Shown here: one piece after another, positions 16,418-25,379 of the stretch
Numbering within the stretch: position 1 is the first letter of the stretch
Layout: the number at the start of each line of letters is the position of its first letter
Assembly: GCA_964637565.1 (NCBI GenBank)
Contig: CAZWTY010000005.1
Coordinates: 17,834-81,833, forward strand
Direction: 5' to 3'
Length of the DNA stretch: 64,000 nt
Source of the DNA: DYJE01 sp964637565
Lineage (GTDB): Bacteria > Desulfobacterota > Desulfobacteria > Desulfobacterales > Desulfolunaceae
Notes under the pieces: generated by a model
What the model was told of the DNA's origin: nothing
The model's input: the letters and a program-made list of their open reading frames with translations, nothing else
Database searches by the model: none
Position numbers and translations under genes: made by a program

Positions 16418-18436
16418 CTACAGACCCAAGGCCTGTCTGTCGGCCATATCCATGAGCACACGTTCTCTACCCTTGTCGATTCCCAGTTCCTTACGTTTCT
16501 TGTCGATATGGGCGATCATCTTGTGGGCGTGTTTGATGGGATCGGGTTCGCAGTCCCACATGCCGCCGTACATTTTTTCCATGTCTTTGTACAGGTGGTC
16601 TTTGAATGTGGGGGCGCCTTCGATGGGCAAGGAGTAACCAAATACGGTATAAACACCTGAGGCCACGAAGTACTGACCGATGGAGATGGCTTTTTCGCTC
16701 ATCCATTCGGGAGCGCTTCCAGCTGCGGGAATATCGCAGAGATCTTTGCCGAGACCGCCAGCCTTGATCACTTCTGTAGCTGCAAGAAGAATACGGCTGT
16801 TGTCCACGCAGGAACCCAGGTGGAGAACCGGGGGGATACCCACGACTTCACAGACTTCTGCAAGACCGGGGCCGCAGTAAACGGCGGCTGATTCCGGAGT
16901 CAGGAGGCCGGCCATGGCGCAGGCGATGGCGGAGCAACCCGTGGTGAGAACGAGAACGTCGTTTTTGATCAGTTCTTTGACGATTTCCACATGCTGCTGG
17001 TTGTGTTTGGTCCGGGCGTTGTTACAGCCAACCACACCGGCAAGACCACGGATGCGGCCATTGATGATGTTGTCGTTCAGGGTGTAGTAGGAACCGCGGA
17101 AAGAACCACCCAGATGGTATTCGATGGACTCCACGCCGAAACCGGCGACCTGGGGTTCCTTGAATCTGGGAATCATGATCTCTGAACCACGATTTTCATA
17201 GTTGTCAATGGCCATTTTGACGATTCTCTTGGCATCGTCCATGGCGTGGTGCTCGTTGAACTCAATGTGGATGACGTTGTCCTGCTCCATCCGGCCCATG
17301 CGGTGGGTGGTGATCAGCTTGGTGTGGAAGCATTTGGCCACGTTGGCCAGGTTCTGGAAGATACACTGGACGTCGACGACCATGGCGTCACAGGCACCGG
17401 TGATGATGGCCAGTTCCTGCTGGAGGAATGTGCCCGCCTGGGGGATGCCGTGGCGCTGGAGGATCTCGTTGGCCGTGCAGCAGATGCCGCTGAGCTGAAT
17501 GCCTTTTGCGCCTTTGGTAGCTGCGTAGTCCAGCATTTCCTTGGACTGACAGGCCGCAACGATCATTTCAGACAAAAGGGGCTCGTGACCGTGGACGATG
17601 ATGTTCACATGATCCTGCTTCATGACGCCCAGATTCGCTTCGGAAAGGATAGGAGAAGGTGTGCCGAACATGACGTCCTGGAGATCGGTGGCCAGCATGG
17701 AGCCGCCCCAACCGTCAGCCAGAGAACAACGTGTGAACTGTTTGGCCAGATTTTTGTAATCCTGGTCCACGCCCATATGGGTCCGGTGCATGATGTCCAC
17801 GATTTCCCGGTCAATGTTCCGGGGAAGAACGCCGTGTTTCTTCCATTTTTCATAAAGAGGCTGAGGGGCGCGTTTCAGGTAGGAGAGTTCTCCTTCGGGC
17901 TTGCCCCATTCAGCCATGGCGGCTTCAGCGACTTCCAAGGCGATTTCGTCAAGGTTTCTGTCCTTGACCACACCGTCTTCTTCAATGGTGACAGCGACAC
18001 CCAGATGGGGGGCCATGGCGACGAGTTTTTCGTAATCTTTGATCTGGTAGTCATGGGCTTCTTTGCGGGCCACGGCCAGGAAGGTTTCGGCAACGGCGCG
18101 TCCGTGGTCGGAATGGGCTGCGGCTCCGGCCGCGACCATGCGGGAGAAGTTTCGTGCAGCGATGGTGTTGGCTGTCGCGCCGCACAGGCCTTTACGGGTG
18201 TCTTCGCCAACGATCCCGCCTTTGGGCAGGGGGAGCCGACAGGGGCCCATGGCGCAGTTTTTACAGCAAATTCCCTGGAGGCCGATGTTGCAGGGTTTCA
18301 TGTCCACAGCGCGATCAAACACGGTGTCGATCTTGAGCTGCTGGGCTCTGCGAATCATCTGCTGGGTTGCCATATCTATAGACGCTTCAATTGGGTCAGC
18401 CAATTTAGCTTCTTTGACGATTTTTTCTTCTGCCAT
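16418..18436 (-). CDS. cooS: Anaerobic carbon monoxide dehydrogenase catalytic subunit
   Basis: Ni-Fe-S CODH (CooS/AcsA), interconverting CO2 and CO for acetyl-CoA synthase. It has 672 residues. The N-terminal cluster cysteines C49 and C57 (interdimer D-cluster) and C58/C61/C66 plus C85 (B-cluster) follow the known pattern, and the CO-active C-cluster Cys/His ligands lie in ICCTANE, GVVGCNNARTKHN and TTGCSAIACAM-type segments. It lies between acsD and acsB, the position of acsA in CODH/ACS operons. The gap to acsD is 105 bases. Confidence 0.96.
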   Translation of the reverse strand: MAEEKIVKEAKLADPIEASIDMATQQMIRRAQQLKIDTVFDRAVDMKPCNIGLQGICCKNCAMGPCRLPLPKGGIVGEDTRKGLCGATANTIAARNFSRMVAAGAAAHSDHGRAVAETFLAVARKEAHDYQIKDYEKLVAMAPHLGVAVTIEEDGVVKDRNLDEIALEVAEAAMAEWGKPEGELSYLKRAPQPLYEKWKKHGVLPRNIDREIVDIMHRTHMGVDQDYKNLAKQFTRCSLADGWGGSMLATDLQDVMFGTPSPILSEANLGVMKQDHVNIIVHGHEPLLSEMIVAACQSKEMLDYAATKGAKGIQLSGICCTANEILQRHGIPQAGTFLQQELAIITGACDAMVVDVQCIFQNLANVAKCFHTKLITTHRMGRMEQDNVIHIEFNEHHAMDDAKRIVKMAIDNYENRGSEIMIPRFKEPQVAGFGVESIEYHLGGSFRGSYYTLNDNIINGRIRGLAGVVGCNNARTKHNQQHVEIVKELIKNDVLVLTTGCSAIACAMAGLLTPESAAVYCGPGLAEVCEVVGIPPVLHLGSCVDNSRILLAATEVIKAGGLGKDLCDIPAAGSAPEWMSEKAISIGQYFVASGVYTVFGYSLPIEGAPTFKDHLYKDMEKMYGGMWDCEPDPIKHAHKMIAHIDKKRKELGIDKGRERVLMDMADRQALGL

Positions 18437-18541
18437 TAGAGGTTCCTCCTCATATTGAATGAATTATGGCGTTTCGTGTCATCCCCTCATAATAATAAGG
18501 TCGTCCGACAGAACGTGTTACAGGTTAAGACGATCCTGGTC

Positions 18542-20092
18542 TCAGGACGCTCTCCGGTGAATGGAAACCAGACGGTCAAGCATCCTGTCATGGGGTGTTT
18601 TCTGAACGTCAGACGCCGTGAAGGTGATATCCTTTTTCACGCGGTTGGCGATCAGTTGTTCGAGCTCAGCGGCGCGTTTCGCACGGATTTCCGCCTCTTC
18701 GGCTTCCCGTTTCGCAAATTCGGCGGCACGGGCGTCTGCGGCGGCTTTCGCTGCGGCTTCTGCGTCCGCTTTGGCCTTGGCTTCTGCTGCGGCTTTGGCT
18801 TTGGCATCCGCATCGGCCTTGGCTTTGGCTTCTGCTTCAGCCTGGGCTTTCAGTGCGGCGGCGGCAACGGCCGGGTCAATGGCCGGAGCTGCTGGCGCTG
18901 CGGCAGCCGGCGCGGCGGCGGGAGCGGCTTTTGGAGCCTCGGGAGCCGGAGCGGCCGCTTTGGGTGCTTCAGCTTTGGGCGCGGGGGCGGCGGCTTTTGG
19001 AGCTTCAGCCTTGGGCGCTTCGGCTTTGGCTGCGGGCTTGGCTTTTTCCTCTTCGATGGTCAGGTCCGCCTTGGGAGCGATCTTGGCGAAGTCGATGTCC
19101 ACATCGTCGAGACGTTTCGTGATGGGGGCCACATTCATGGCAGAACCGCCGTCCACGATCAGCTCGATGAAAGATTTCGCCAGTTTGATGGATTCAGGAT
19201 GGCGCATGACCATGATGTCGGAACCGGCCATCAGGTAGCTGACCGCGCCCACGGCTTCCATAAGGATCGCGCGTTTTTCAGGGTCGCCGAGAAGGGGAGC
19301 GTCTTCCACCGTGAGTTTGGCTTCCTTGCATTTCCAGATTTCATTTCCCAGGTTGTTGATAATAGGGAACTGGAGTTTGTCATCGCCCTGGGCAAGGGCC
19401 GCCATTCTGAGACGTTCCATGACCGAATAGGTGTATTCGAGGCCGTAGCCGAGACCGCCTGTGGTGGGGTCTACGATCACGCGGTTCATGGGCATGCCCA
19501 GGTTTTCGAGAAGAATGTTCACCTGTTTGGCCAGGTTGACGTCGATGGGTGAGGATGAGATGACCGTGTGGCCATAGCCCATGGCGGAAGCGCCGATTCC
19601 TTTGTGGTTGGCGTCTTCCACGGGTCCCAGGGTCAGGTTGTGGCCTTCGCATTCCTGGGAAACCACTTTGAGGACTTCTTCATCTTTGGCGGGATTGCCA
19701 CAACCCCAGACGATGAGGGGCACGTCGATGGCCGCGAGAACTTTTTTCACCGTGGCCGCTGCGGCAGAGGGAGCCGCGTCCTTGTCGTTGGGATCGGTGC
19801 TTTTGAGCTGGAGAACGATCATCTCCGCGCCGTATTCAGACACACATTTTTTTGCCCAAGCCGCGGGATCGGATACCACGTCTTTGAAAGGAGCCAGAGC
19901 CGCCTGGGGCCAGTCTTCAGGTTCGATGTCCCAGACCTCCATGGCGATTTTCGGTTTATTGGGCATTTTACCTTCAAACTGGTAGAAAGGATAGCAGGCC
20001 TCTCCACCCACGGTAATCGCCTTAGCGCCTTTACCAATGGTGATCTCCTTGATGCTGCCAGCATAGGATTCTTTCTTGATTTCGAAACCCAA
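18542..20092 (-). CDS. acsD: Corrinoid/iron-sulfur protein small subunit with long C-terminal extension
   Basis: Small (delta) subunit of CFeSP, a TIM barrel that shares the cobamide with AcsC. Residues 1 to about 340 are the conserved domain (DPTTGGLGYGLEYTYS, MRHPESIKLAKSFIELI). After that come an Ala/Pro/Lys-rich linker (about 346-405, repeated EAPKAAAPAPK units) and an Ala/Lys/Glu-rich helical stretch (about 406-485). The last part is a short tail (KTPHDRMLDRLVSIHRR). Classical acetogen AcsD stops near residue 310-320, so some 180 residues are extra. The start is TTG 20092 with AGGAGG five bases upstream; no in-frame ATG fits better. It is the first gene of the operon. Confidence 0.93.
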   Translation of the reverse strand: MGFEIKKESYAGSIKEITIGKGAKAITVGGEACYPFYQFEGKMPNKPKIAMEVWDIEPEDWPQAALAPFKDVVSDPAAWAKKCVSEYGAEMIVLQLKSTDPNDKDAAPSAAAATVKKVLAAIDVPLIVWGCGNPAKDEEVLKVVSQECEGHNLTLGPVEDANHKGIGASAMGYGHTVISSSPIDVNLAKQVNILLENLGMPMNRVIVDPTTGGLGYGLEYTYSVMERLRMAALAQGDDKLQFPIINNLGNEIWKCKEAKLTVEDAPLLGDPEKRAILMEAVGAVSYLMAGSDIMVMRHPESIKLAKSFIELIVDGGSAMNVAPITKRLDDVDIDFAKIAPKADLTIEEEKAKPAAKAEAPKAEAPKAAAPAPKAEAPKAAAPAPEAPKAAPAAAPAAAAPAAPAIDPAVAAAALKAQAEAEAKAKADADAKAKAAAEAKAKADAEAAAKAAADARAAEFAKREAEEAEIRAKRAAELEQLIANRVKKDITFTASDVQKTPHDRMLDRLVSIHRRAS

Positions 20093-20114
20093 TGTTACCT
20101 CCTTGTGGTTGACA

Positions 20115-20120
20115 ATTATA
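20115..20120 (-). promoter_or_regulatory. Candidate -10 box of the acs operon
   Basis: On the minus strand a perfect TATAAT lies 23 bases before the acsD TTG start. No good -35 stands 16-18 bases upstream (AAATAA), so if it is used it probably needs an activator or another sigma factor. The leader would be only about 15 bases. Confidence 0.35.
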
Positions 20121-20522
20121 AATGCGGTTGAAGGTTGTTATTTTTTCAGCGCTTTACAAACTGAAAACTCCAAATGGACCTCGCCCGTTTCACCTGGAAC
20201 AGTTTAAGTGATCAAAGGTTGCAGGACATCCCTGTTCCTGTGCCGAAGCGTCAGGAATCCATGAGTTGTTTTGTTTTTATGTTTTTATACAGAGCGTAAA
20301 ACGATTAACATACTGCGTTACATAATAATTAAGAAACTTCCTAACAAGAGGGGGAAAAGCTGTCAACATAAAAGAATAAACGGTTCCAAATATATTATCT
20401 CCCGGGGACTCCCTGCCCGGGCCCGTTCGTGTGGACGGAGATTGTTAATTTCGTAAAAACAGCCAGATAATGAGAAATCGAAGATGCGCGATAAAGCGGG
20501 ACGGGTTTTGTTAAAAAAAAAC

Positions 20523-20551
20523 TTGACGGGCTTGAGTCTTTAGGACATTAT
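20523..20551 (+). promoter_or_regulatory. Candidate promoter for fhs in the 0.8 kb divergent gap
   Basis: TTGACG at 20523-20528, a 17-base spacer and CATTAT at 20546-20551. It would give an AT-rich leader of about 325 bases before fhs. Within the whole 20093-20884 gap I see no convincing gene. The bases 20401-20421 contain two CCCGGG blocks that can fold, and I recognised no riboswitch class, including the THF riboswitch. Confidence 0.4.
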
Positions 20552-20884
20552 CCGCAGTCATATGCAGATATGTTTTTGGTCTCTCCGTTGAAATTTTGTT
20601 TTTTTTGCTCTTGTAATAAACAGTGTTTACGAAAATATGGTGGGCGTGCGAAATAACGGGCCTTTCCTTACGGCTGTTTATCTTTCGTACCTCATGCTTT
20701 AAGAAAATCTGTTTCATGGATCGTTTTCCCTGAATTGAGCCGGGAATAGATATATTTTCGGTTGAGAATCAAATAATTTATGGTTTTGTTCGGCGTATTC
20801 TTCTTTGGACGAGGATGTCGGACAGGGTTAACATTATTGACGGTCATGCAGAGCGTGCAGGCCAACACACGAAAGGGGTTCATT

Positions 20885-22660
20885 ATGGCATTAGATCCAA
20901 CCAAGCATGCGGACTGGGAAATTGCTCAAGACTCGGAAAAAACCATGAAGACCGTTTATGAAATCGGCGAAATCTTCGGTCTGGACAAGAAAGAGCTTCT
21001 GCCCCAGGGTCACTATTTCGGAAAAATCGACTACCGGGCCGTGCTCGATCGTCTCAAGGACAGGCCCCAGGGGAAATACGTCGATGTTACCGCCATAACC
21101 CCCACACCTCTCGGAGAGGGGAAATCCACCTCCACCATGGGCCTTGTCGAAGGCCTTGGAAAAATCGGAAAGAAAGTGTCCGCCGCCATCCGTCAGCCTT
21201 CGGGCGGACCCACCATGAACATCAAGGGTTCCGCCGCAGGCGGCGGGCTCGCGCAGTGCATTCCCCTGACACAGTTTTCATTGGGTTTTACCGGCGATAT
21301 CAACGCGATCATGAACGCCCACAACCTGGCGATGGTGGCTCTCACCTCACGCATGCAGCATGAACGGAACTACAATGACGAGCAGCTTGCGCGTCTCACC
21401 AAGATGCGCCGGCTCGACATCGATCCGACCAACGTGGAAATGGGCTTTATCATCGATTTTGCCTGCCAGGCCCTCCGAAACATCATCATCGGTATCGACG
21501 GCGTGAACGGCAAACGTGACGGCTTCATGATGAAATCCAAATTCGCCATCGCCGTTTCCTCCGAAGTTATGGCCATTCTGTCCGTTGCGACGTCCCTTAA
21601 AGACATGCGCGAAAGAATGGGCAAGATCGTGGTGGCCTATGACAAACAAGGCCGCGCCGTGACCACGGAAGACCTTGAAGTGGCCGGTGCCATGACCGCC
21701 TGGATGGTCGACGCCCTGAACCCCAACCTGATGCAGACCATCGAAGGCCAGCCCGTACTCGTTCACGCCGGCCCCTTCGCCAACATCGCCATCGGCCAGA
21801 GTTCCATCATCGCCGACCAGGTGGGACTCAAACTCTCCGAATACCACGTCACCGAATCCGGCTTCGGAGCTGACATCGGTTTCGAAAAATTCTGGAACCT
21901 CAAGTGCCGTTACAGCGGTCTCGTTCCCGATGCGGCCGTTGTCGTCGCCACGGTTCGCGCCCTCAAATGCCACGGCGGCGCTCCTGTTCCCGTTCCCGGA
22001 AAACCCATTCCCGATGAATACAAGGGTGAAAATGTTGAATGGGTCGAAAAAGGCTGCGCGAACCTCCTGCACCATATCAACAACGTCAAGAAAGCCGGAA
22101 TCAGCCCCGTTGTCTGCATTAACGAGTTCTACACAGACACCGCCAACGAAATCAAAAAGATCCGTGAAGTCTGTGAAGCGGCCGGTGCGAAAGTCGCCCT
22201 TTCCCGTCACTGGCTCAAAGGCGGCGATGGCGCCATCGAATTGGCCGAAGCCGTTGTGGACGCCTGCAAGGAGAAACCGAACTTCAAGTTCCTCTACGAA
22301 CTCGACATGCCCATCTCGGATCGTATCAACAAGATCGCCACGGAAATCTACGGAGCGGAAGGTGTGGACTACTCCGGTGAAGCCCAGAACCAGCTTAAGA
22401 GAATCCAGGCTGATCCCGAACTTTCAAAACTCGGCCTCTGCATGGTCAAGACCCATCTGTCGCTTTCCGACAATCCCGCCCTCAAAGGCGTTCCCAAAGG
22501 CTGGAGACTCCATGTTCGTGAAGTTCTCACCTACAGAGGCGCAGGCTTTATCGTGCCCGTTGCCGGCACCATCAGCCTCATGCCCGGCACCGCCTCCAAC
22601 CCGGCTTTCAGACGGGTGGACGTGGATGTGGAAACCGGAAAGGTTCAGGGCGTTTTCTAA
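20885..22660 (+). CDS. fhs: Formate--tetrahydrofolate ligase
   Basis: ATP-dependent activation of formate to 10-formyl-THF, the first folate step of the methyl branch (reversible in acetate oxidisers). At 591 residues it is close to the usual 555-590. It contains the P-loop TPTPLGEGKST, PSGGPTMNIKGSAAGGG, FTGDINAI and DIGFEKFWNLKCR. The ATG at 20885 with GAAAGGGG upstream gives MALDPTKHADWEIAQ. An in-frame extension to 20780 lacks homology and is probably leader. Divergent from the acs operon; folD, metF and metV are not in the window. Confidence 0.97.
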   Translation: MALDPTKHADWEIAQDSEKTMKTVYEIGEIFGLDKKELLPQGHYFGKIDYRAVLDRLKDRPQGKYVDVTAITPTPLGEGKSTSTMGLVEGLGKIGKKVSAAIRQPSGGPTMNIKGSAAGGGLAQCIPLTQFSLGFTGDINAIMNAHNLAMVALTSRMQHERNYNDEQLARLTKMRRLDIDPTNVEMGFIIDFACQALRNIIIGIDGVNGKRDGFMMKSKFAIAVSSEVMAILSVATSLKDMRERMGKIVVAYDKQGRAVTTEDLEVAGAMTAWMVDALNPNLMQTIEGQPVLVHAGPFANIAIGQSSIIADQVGLKLSEYHVTESGFGADIGFEKFWNLKCRYSGLVPDAAVVVATVRALKCHGGAPVPVPGKPIPDEYKGENVEWVEKGCANLLHHINNVKKAGISPVVCINEFYTDTANEIKKIREVCEAAGAKVALSRHWLKGGDGAIELAEAVVDACKEKPNFKFLYELDMPISDRINKIATEIYGAEGVDYSGEAQNQLKRIQADPELSKLGLCMVKTHLSLSDNPALKGVPKGWRLHVREVLTYRGAGFIVPVAGTISLMPGTASNPAFRRVDVDVETGKVQGVF

Positions 22661-22688
22661 ATCCCTGCCCCTTGCTGCTTGAAAGACC

Positions 22689-22720
22689 AAAGGCCGGAAG
22701 ATTTCTTCCGGCCTTTTTTT
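22689..22720 (+). terminator. Rho-independent terminator of fhs
   Basis: AAGGCCGGAAG, short loop, CTTCCGGCCTT followed by seven Ts, about 30 bases past the fhs stop and before the convergent Nudix gene. Confidence 0.92.
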
Positions 22721-22754
22721 GTCATGCTGGAAAGGGCTGAGCGGCGAAACCCGT

Positions 22755-23411
22755 TCAGAGTTTTTCGATCATGTCGTGGATGATCTCCGCCGTGATTCCC
22801 CAGATGATCCCTTTGGGCGTGTGATAGACCAGAACCCGGTGGTACGCCTTGCCCCAGGGTTTGTGGTAGATTTCAGGAAGTCCCAGCTCACGCGCCGGCA
22901 GGAGGGTGACCTCGTTGCCGTTTCTGTCCGTGTAAAAGGGCTCCACGATCAGGCGGACCTTGTAGGAATCGGCTTTGTGTTTCATGAAAAAAGACACGGG
23001 AAGGAGAAAAACATCTTCCACTTCATCGTGATTGACGATAAGTTCGGAAACGTCGTCGATGGTGATCACGGCAAGCACCGGGTCTACCATGGCTCCCATG
23101 GAGGCCACCAGGGTGTCGAACCGTCCGAGAACATCGATTTTTTTTCTGGGAATGCCCAGTTCTTCGGTCGTTTCCCTGACGGCCGTTTCCATGGCGTTTT
23201 TGTCGGTTCCCGGGTCGTGCATGCCTCCGGGGAAACAGATCTCAGAACCCTGGCGAATGCCGGCCGCTCTTTTTTCAAACAGCAGATGAAATTCATTGTC
23301 CCTGAAGACAAGGGGAACGAGAACGGCGGAATTGAAAAACTTCTCCCGGGCAAGAATCCCCGGGCATTCCGGAAGTTTTTTTATGAGAGACTCAAGTGTT
23401 TCATGATTCAT
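22755..23411 (-). CDS. Nudix hydrolase, CoA-pyrophosphatase type
   Basis: 218 residues. It contains the Nudix box with its RETTEELG core (about 92-99) and, before it, the UPF0035/CoA-diphosphatase signature LLFEKRAAGIRQGSEICFPGG split across about residues 38-58 (key residues R, R, G and FPGG). By family it cleaves the pyrophosphate of CoA or acyl-CoA to 4'-phosphopantetheine and 3',5'-ADP, Mg/Mn dependent. A role in CoA turnover would suit the acetyl-CoA-centred neighbourhood, but this is inference. It is transcribed alone toward the fhs terminator. Confidence 0.85.
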   Translation of the reverse strand: MNHETLESLIKKLPECPGILAREKFFNSAVLVPLVFRDNEFHLLFEKRAAGIRQGSEICFPGGMHDPGTDKNAMETAVRETTEELGIPRKKIDVLGRFDTLVASMGAMVDPVLAVITIDDVSELIVNHDEVEDVFLLPVSFFMKHKADSYKVRLIVEPFYTDRNGNEVTLLPARELGLPEIYHKPWGKAYHRVLVYHTPKGIIWGITAEIIHDMIEKL

Positions 23412-23550
23412 GGGAATCCTCTTTTACTGTCTTTTACGAACAAGCCCTGGTAAGGGTCTATATCACGGACATGGGCCTGTGTCTCCATAAAGGTCGTATA
23501 TCTTGTTCATGGCCTGGGTCTGAAAAGCGATGGGGCAGGAGGTGTGTTTT

Positions 23551-24591
23551 TTGAATGGCCGGGTATGTTATGTTTTTCTTTTTCTTTTTGGTTTCTGCGC
23601 TTTCACCGCATCCTGTCGTCGTTCGGCGGAACCCCTTTATTTCAGCAGCAGAACCATGGGGACTGTTTACCACATCACGGCGATTCCCGAAACAACGCTC
23701 GATGACGGCCAGCTGATCCGGGAGATACAGGAAGCCCTGGAGTCGGTGAACAAAGGGATGTCCATGTTCGACAGGAACAGCGAACTTTCCCGGTTCAACG
23801 CCCTTTCGAAAAACGAAACCATGTGCGTTTCGGCCCCGTTCATGGATGTGTTTCGTGTGGGTTCGGATCTTTACCGGATAACGGGCGGGGCATGGGACGG
23901 GACTGTTGGGCCCCTGGTGAACCTCTGGGGATTTGGTTCGAGCGGCAAAGGGCCCGGAATTCCCGACACCGCAGCCATCGAAAAAGCCAGGTCCGCCGTG
24001 GGCTTTCACCAAATCCGGGTGTCGGACGGGCATTGTCTTTCAAAAATGAACAACGGGCTTGCGCTTGATTTCGGATCCATTGCCAAAGGATACGCGGTGG
24101 ATGAAATCGCAAATCTCCTGAACAGGCGGGCTGTCCAGAACTTTCTGGTTGAGATCGGCGGGGAAATCAGAGCCGGTGGAACGAACCGGGGCCGGCCCTG
24201 GAAGGTGGGTATCAGCCTCCCTGTTCCAGGGGTTGCGACGGACCGGATTCTTGGAAGCCTCGAATTGCGTGACCGTGCCATCGCCACCAGCGGTGATTAC
24301 AGGAATTTCCGGGTTGTCGGAGGAAAAATCTATTCCCATGAAATCGATCCCCGGACAGGCTGGCCAGTCCGGAATAAGGTGGCCAGTGTGACGGTGATCG
24401 CCGATACGGCTGTTTTCGCCGATGGCTTGGCCACGGCCCTGATGGTGATGGGCGAAGACAAGGGGATTGATCTTGTGAACAGGCTTCCGGGGGTGAGCTG
24501 CCTTTTCGTAATCCGCGAGGAGGGGAGGCCGCAGGCTGATTCGGGGTTCCGAACAATGACGTCCCGTGGTTTTCCACCCCTGGAAAGGTAG
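23551..24591 (+). CDS. apbE: FAD:protein FMN transferase lipoprotein (ApbE family)
   Basis: Attaches FMN from FAD through a phosphoester to Thr/Ser of periplasm-facing subunits such as those of Rnf and Nqr. A signal peptide with a lipobox (FTASC) is followed by TMGTVYHI, MSMFDRNSELSRFN, the nucleotide-binding LALDFGSIAKGYAVDEI, and SHEIDPRTGWPV and AVFADGLATALMVMG near the C-terminus. I place the start at TTG 23551 (346 residues) because AGGAGGTG stands six bases before it and the resulting MNGRVCYVFLFL is a good n-region. ATG 23530 is the alternative. No target protein is nearby. Confidence 0.9.
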   Translation: MNGRVCYVFLFLFGFCAFTASCRRSAEPLYFSSRTMGTVYHITAIPETTLDDGQLIREIQEALESVNKGMSMFDRNSELSRFNALSKNETMCVSAPFMDVFRVGSDLYRITGGAWDGTVGPLVNLWGFGSSGKGPGIPDTAAIEKARSAVGFHQIRVSDGHCLSKMNNGLALDFGSIAKGYAVDEIANLLNRRAVQNFLVEIGGEIRAGGTNRGRPWKVGISLPVPGVATDRILGSLELRDRAIATSGDYRNFRVVGGKIYSHEIDPRTGWPVRNKVASVTVIADTAVFADGLATALMVMGEDKGIDLVNRLPGVSCLFVIREEGRPQADSGFRTMTSRGFPPLER

Positions 24592-24832
24592 TTACCGGCT
24601 CCCTTCATTTTTTTTCGTTTATTGAAAACGAGGGCTGGCGGATTTTGAAAAGTCATGTAACGGTTAACGCAGTTCAACTGTTGACATCGCTGTTCACCTG
24701 ATGTATCCATTTAAAAATTTAAGTCGGTTTAACGACCGATAAAAAAAGAGTGTGCAACCGTCTGAAAAAGCAGGATGACGGACGGAGAGACCTGTGGACA
24801 TTCCGATAAAACCAAGATCAGGGAGGAGATGA

Positions 24833-25363
24833 ATGAACGATTTTACCGAGATAACACCGGGGGGGCGACCCGTGGTCAAAGCCTATCTCATGTTCATGCT
24901 GTGGTTTGTGGGCCGTGCCATCCAGGCGGCCGCCAGGGTGGACAACGATGTGAAAAGGGAGTTCGAGGAACTTCCGGATGAGTTTACCTTCGCCCTGACC
25001 GCCGCGCCTGACGGGCCATCCATGGTGGTGGGAAAAGAACGGGACGGGAAGGTCCGTTATCTGGGAGGGTCCATCGATAACAGGACCCTTGACGTGAAAA
25101 TGACCCTGAAGAGCATGGAGGGGTTGTTCCAGTTGTTTACCTTCAGGGAAAGCACCCCGGTGGCCAACGCCAGGGACAGGCTGTTTGTCGAAGGCGGACT
25201 GCCTGAAGCCTGCGCGGCGGTCAGGATCCTTGATATCGTTCAGGTCTATCTTCTGCCCAAACCTGTGGCCAAACTGGCCATCAAACGTTACCCCCGATGG
25301 GATCTGAAACGTCACACCTGGAAAAGGGCCATGGTGTATCTACGCACCGTCACCGGTTTCTAA
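24833..25363 (+). CDS. SCP2-like (sterol carrier) domain protein
   Basis: 176 residues. After a hydrophobic N-terminal helix (VKAYLMFMLWFVGRAI) comes an SCP2-type fold pattern: LPDEFTFALTAAPDGPSMVVGKERDGKV, a K-M-T-L-K-S-M-E-G-L strand/helix and FTFRESTPVANARDRLFVEGG. SCP2 domains bind fatty acyl-CoA, sterols and other lipids. It leads the operon with two iron alcohol dehydrogenase paralogues, AOR and ferredoxin, 16 bases before the next gene, which suggests a hydrophobic alcohol or aldehyde as substrate. The assignment is moderate, since SCP2 domains are weakly conserved. Confidence 0.6.
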   Translation: MNDFTEITPGGRPVVKAYLMFMLWFVGRAIQAAARVDNDVKREFEELPDEFTFALTAAPDGPSMVVGKERDGKVRYLGGSIDNRTLDVKMTLKSMEGLFQLFTFRESTPVANARDRLFVEGGLPEACAAVRILDIVQVYLLPKPVAKLAIKRYPRWDLKRHTWKRAMVYLRTVTGF

Positions 25364-25379
25364 TTACGAAGGAGAATAT

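Noticed and set aside
18700..19060. The GC-rich repeated stretch as a tandem DNA repeat or assembly error
   Set aside because: It is read in frame as the AcsD linker with varied codons and continues into an ordered helical tail with a proper stop.
20558..20884. THF or cobalamin riboswitch in the fhs leader
   Set aside because: I could not match the conserved core of either class; only AT-rich sequence and no clear multi-stem fold.
20780..20884. N-terminal extension of Fhs from GTG 20780
   Set aside because: No similarity to the family, no suitable ribosome site, while ATG 20885 has GAAAGGGG and the expected start sequence.
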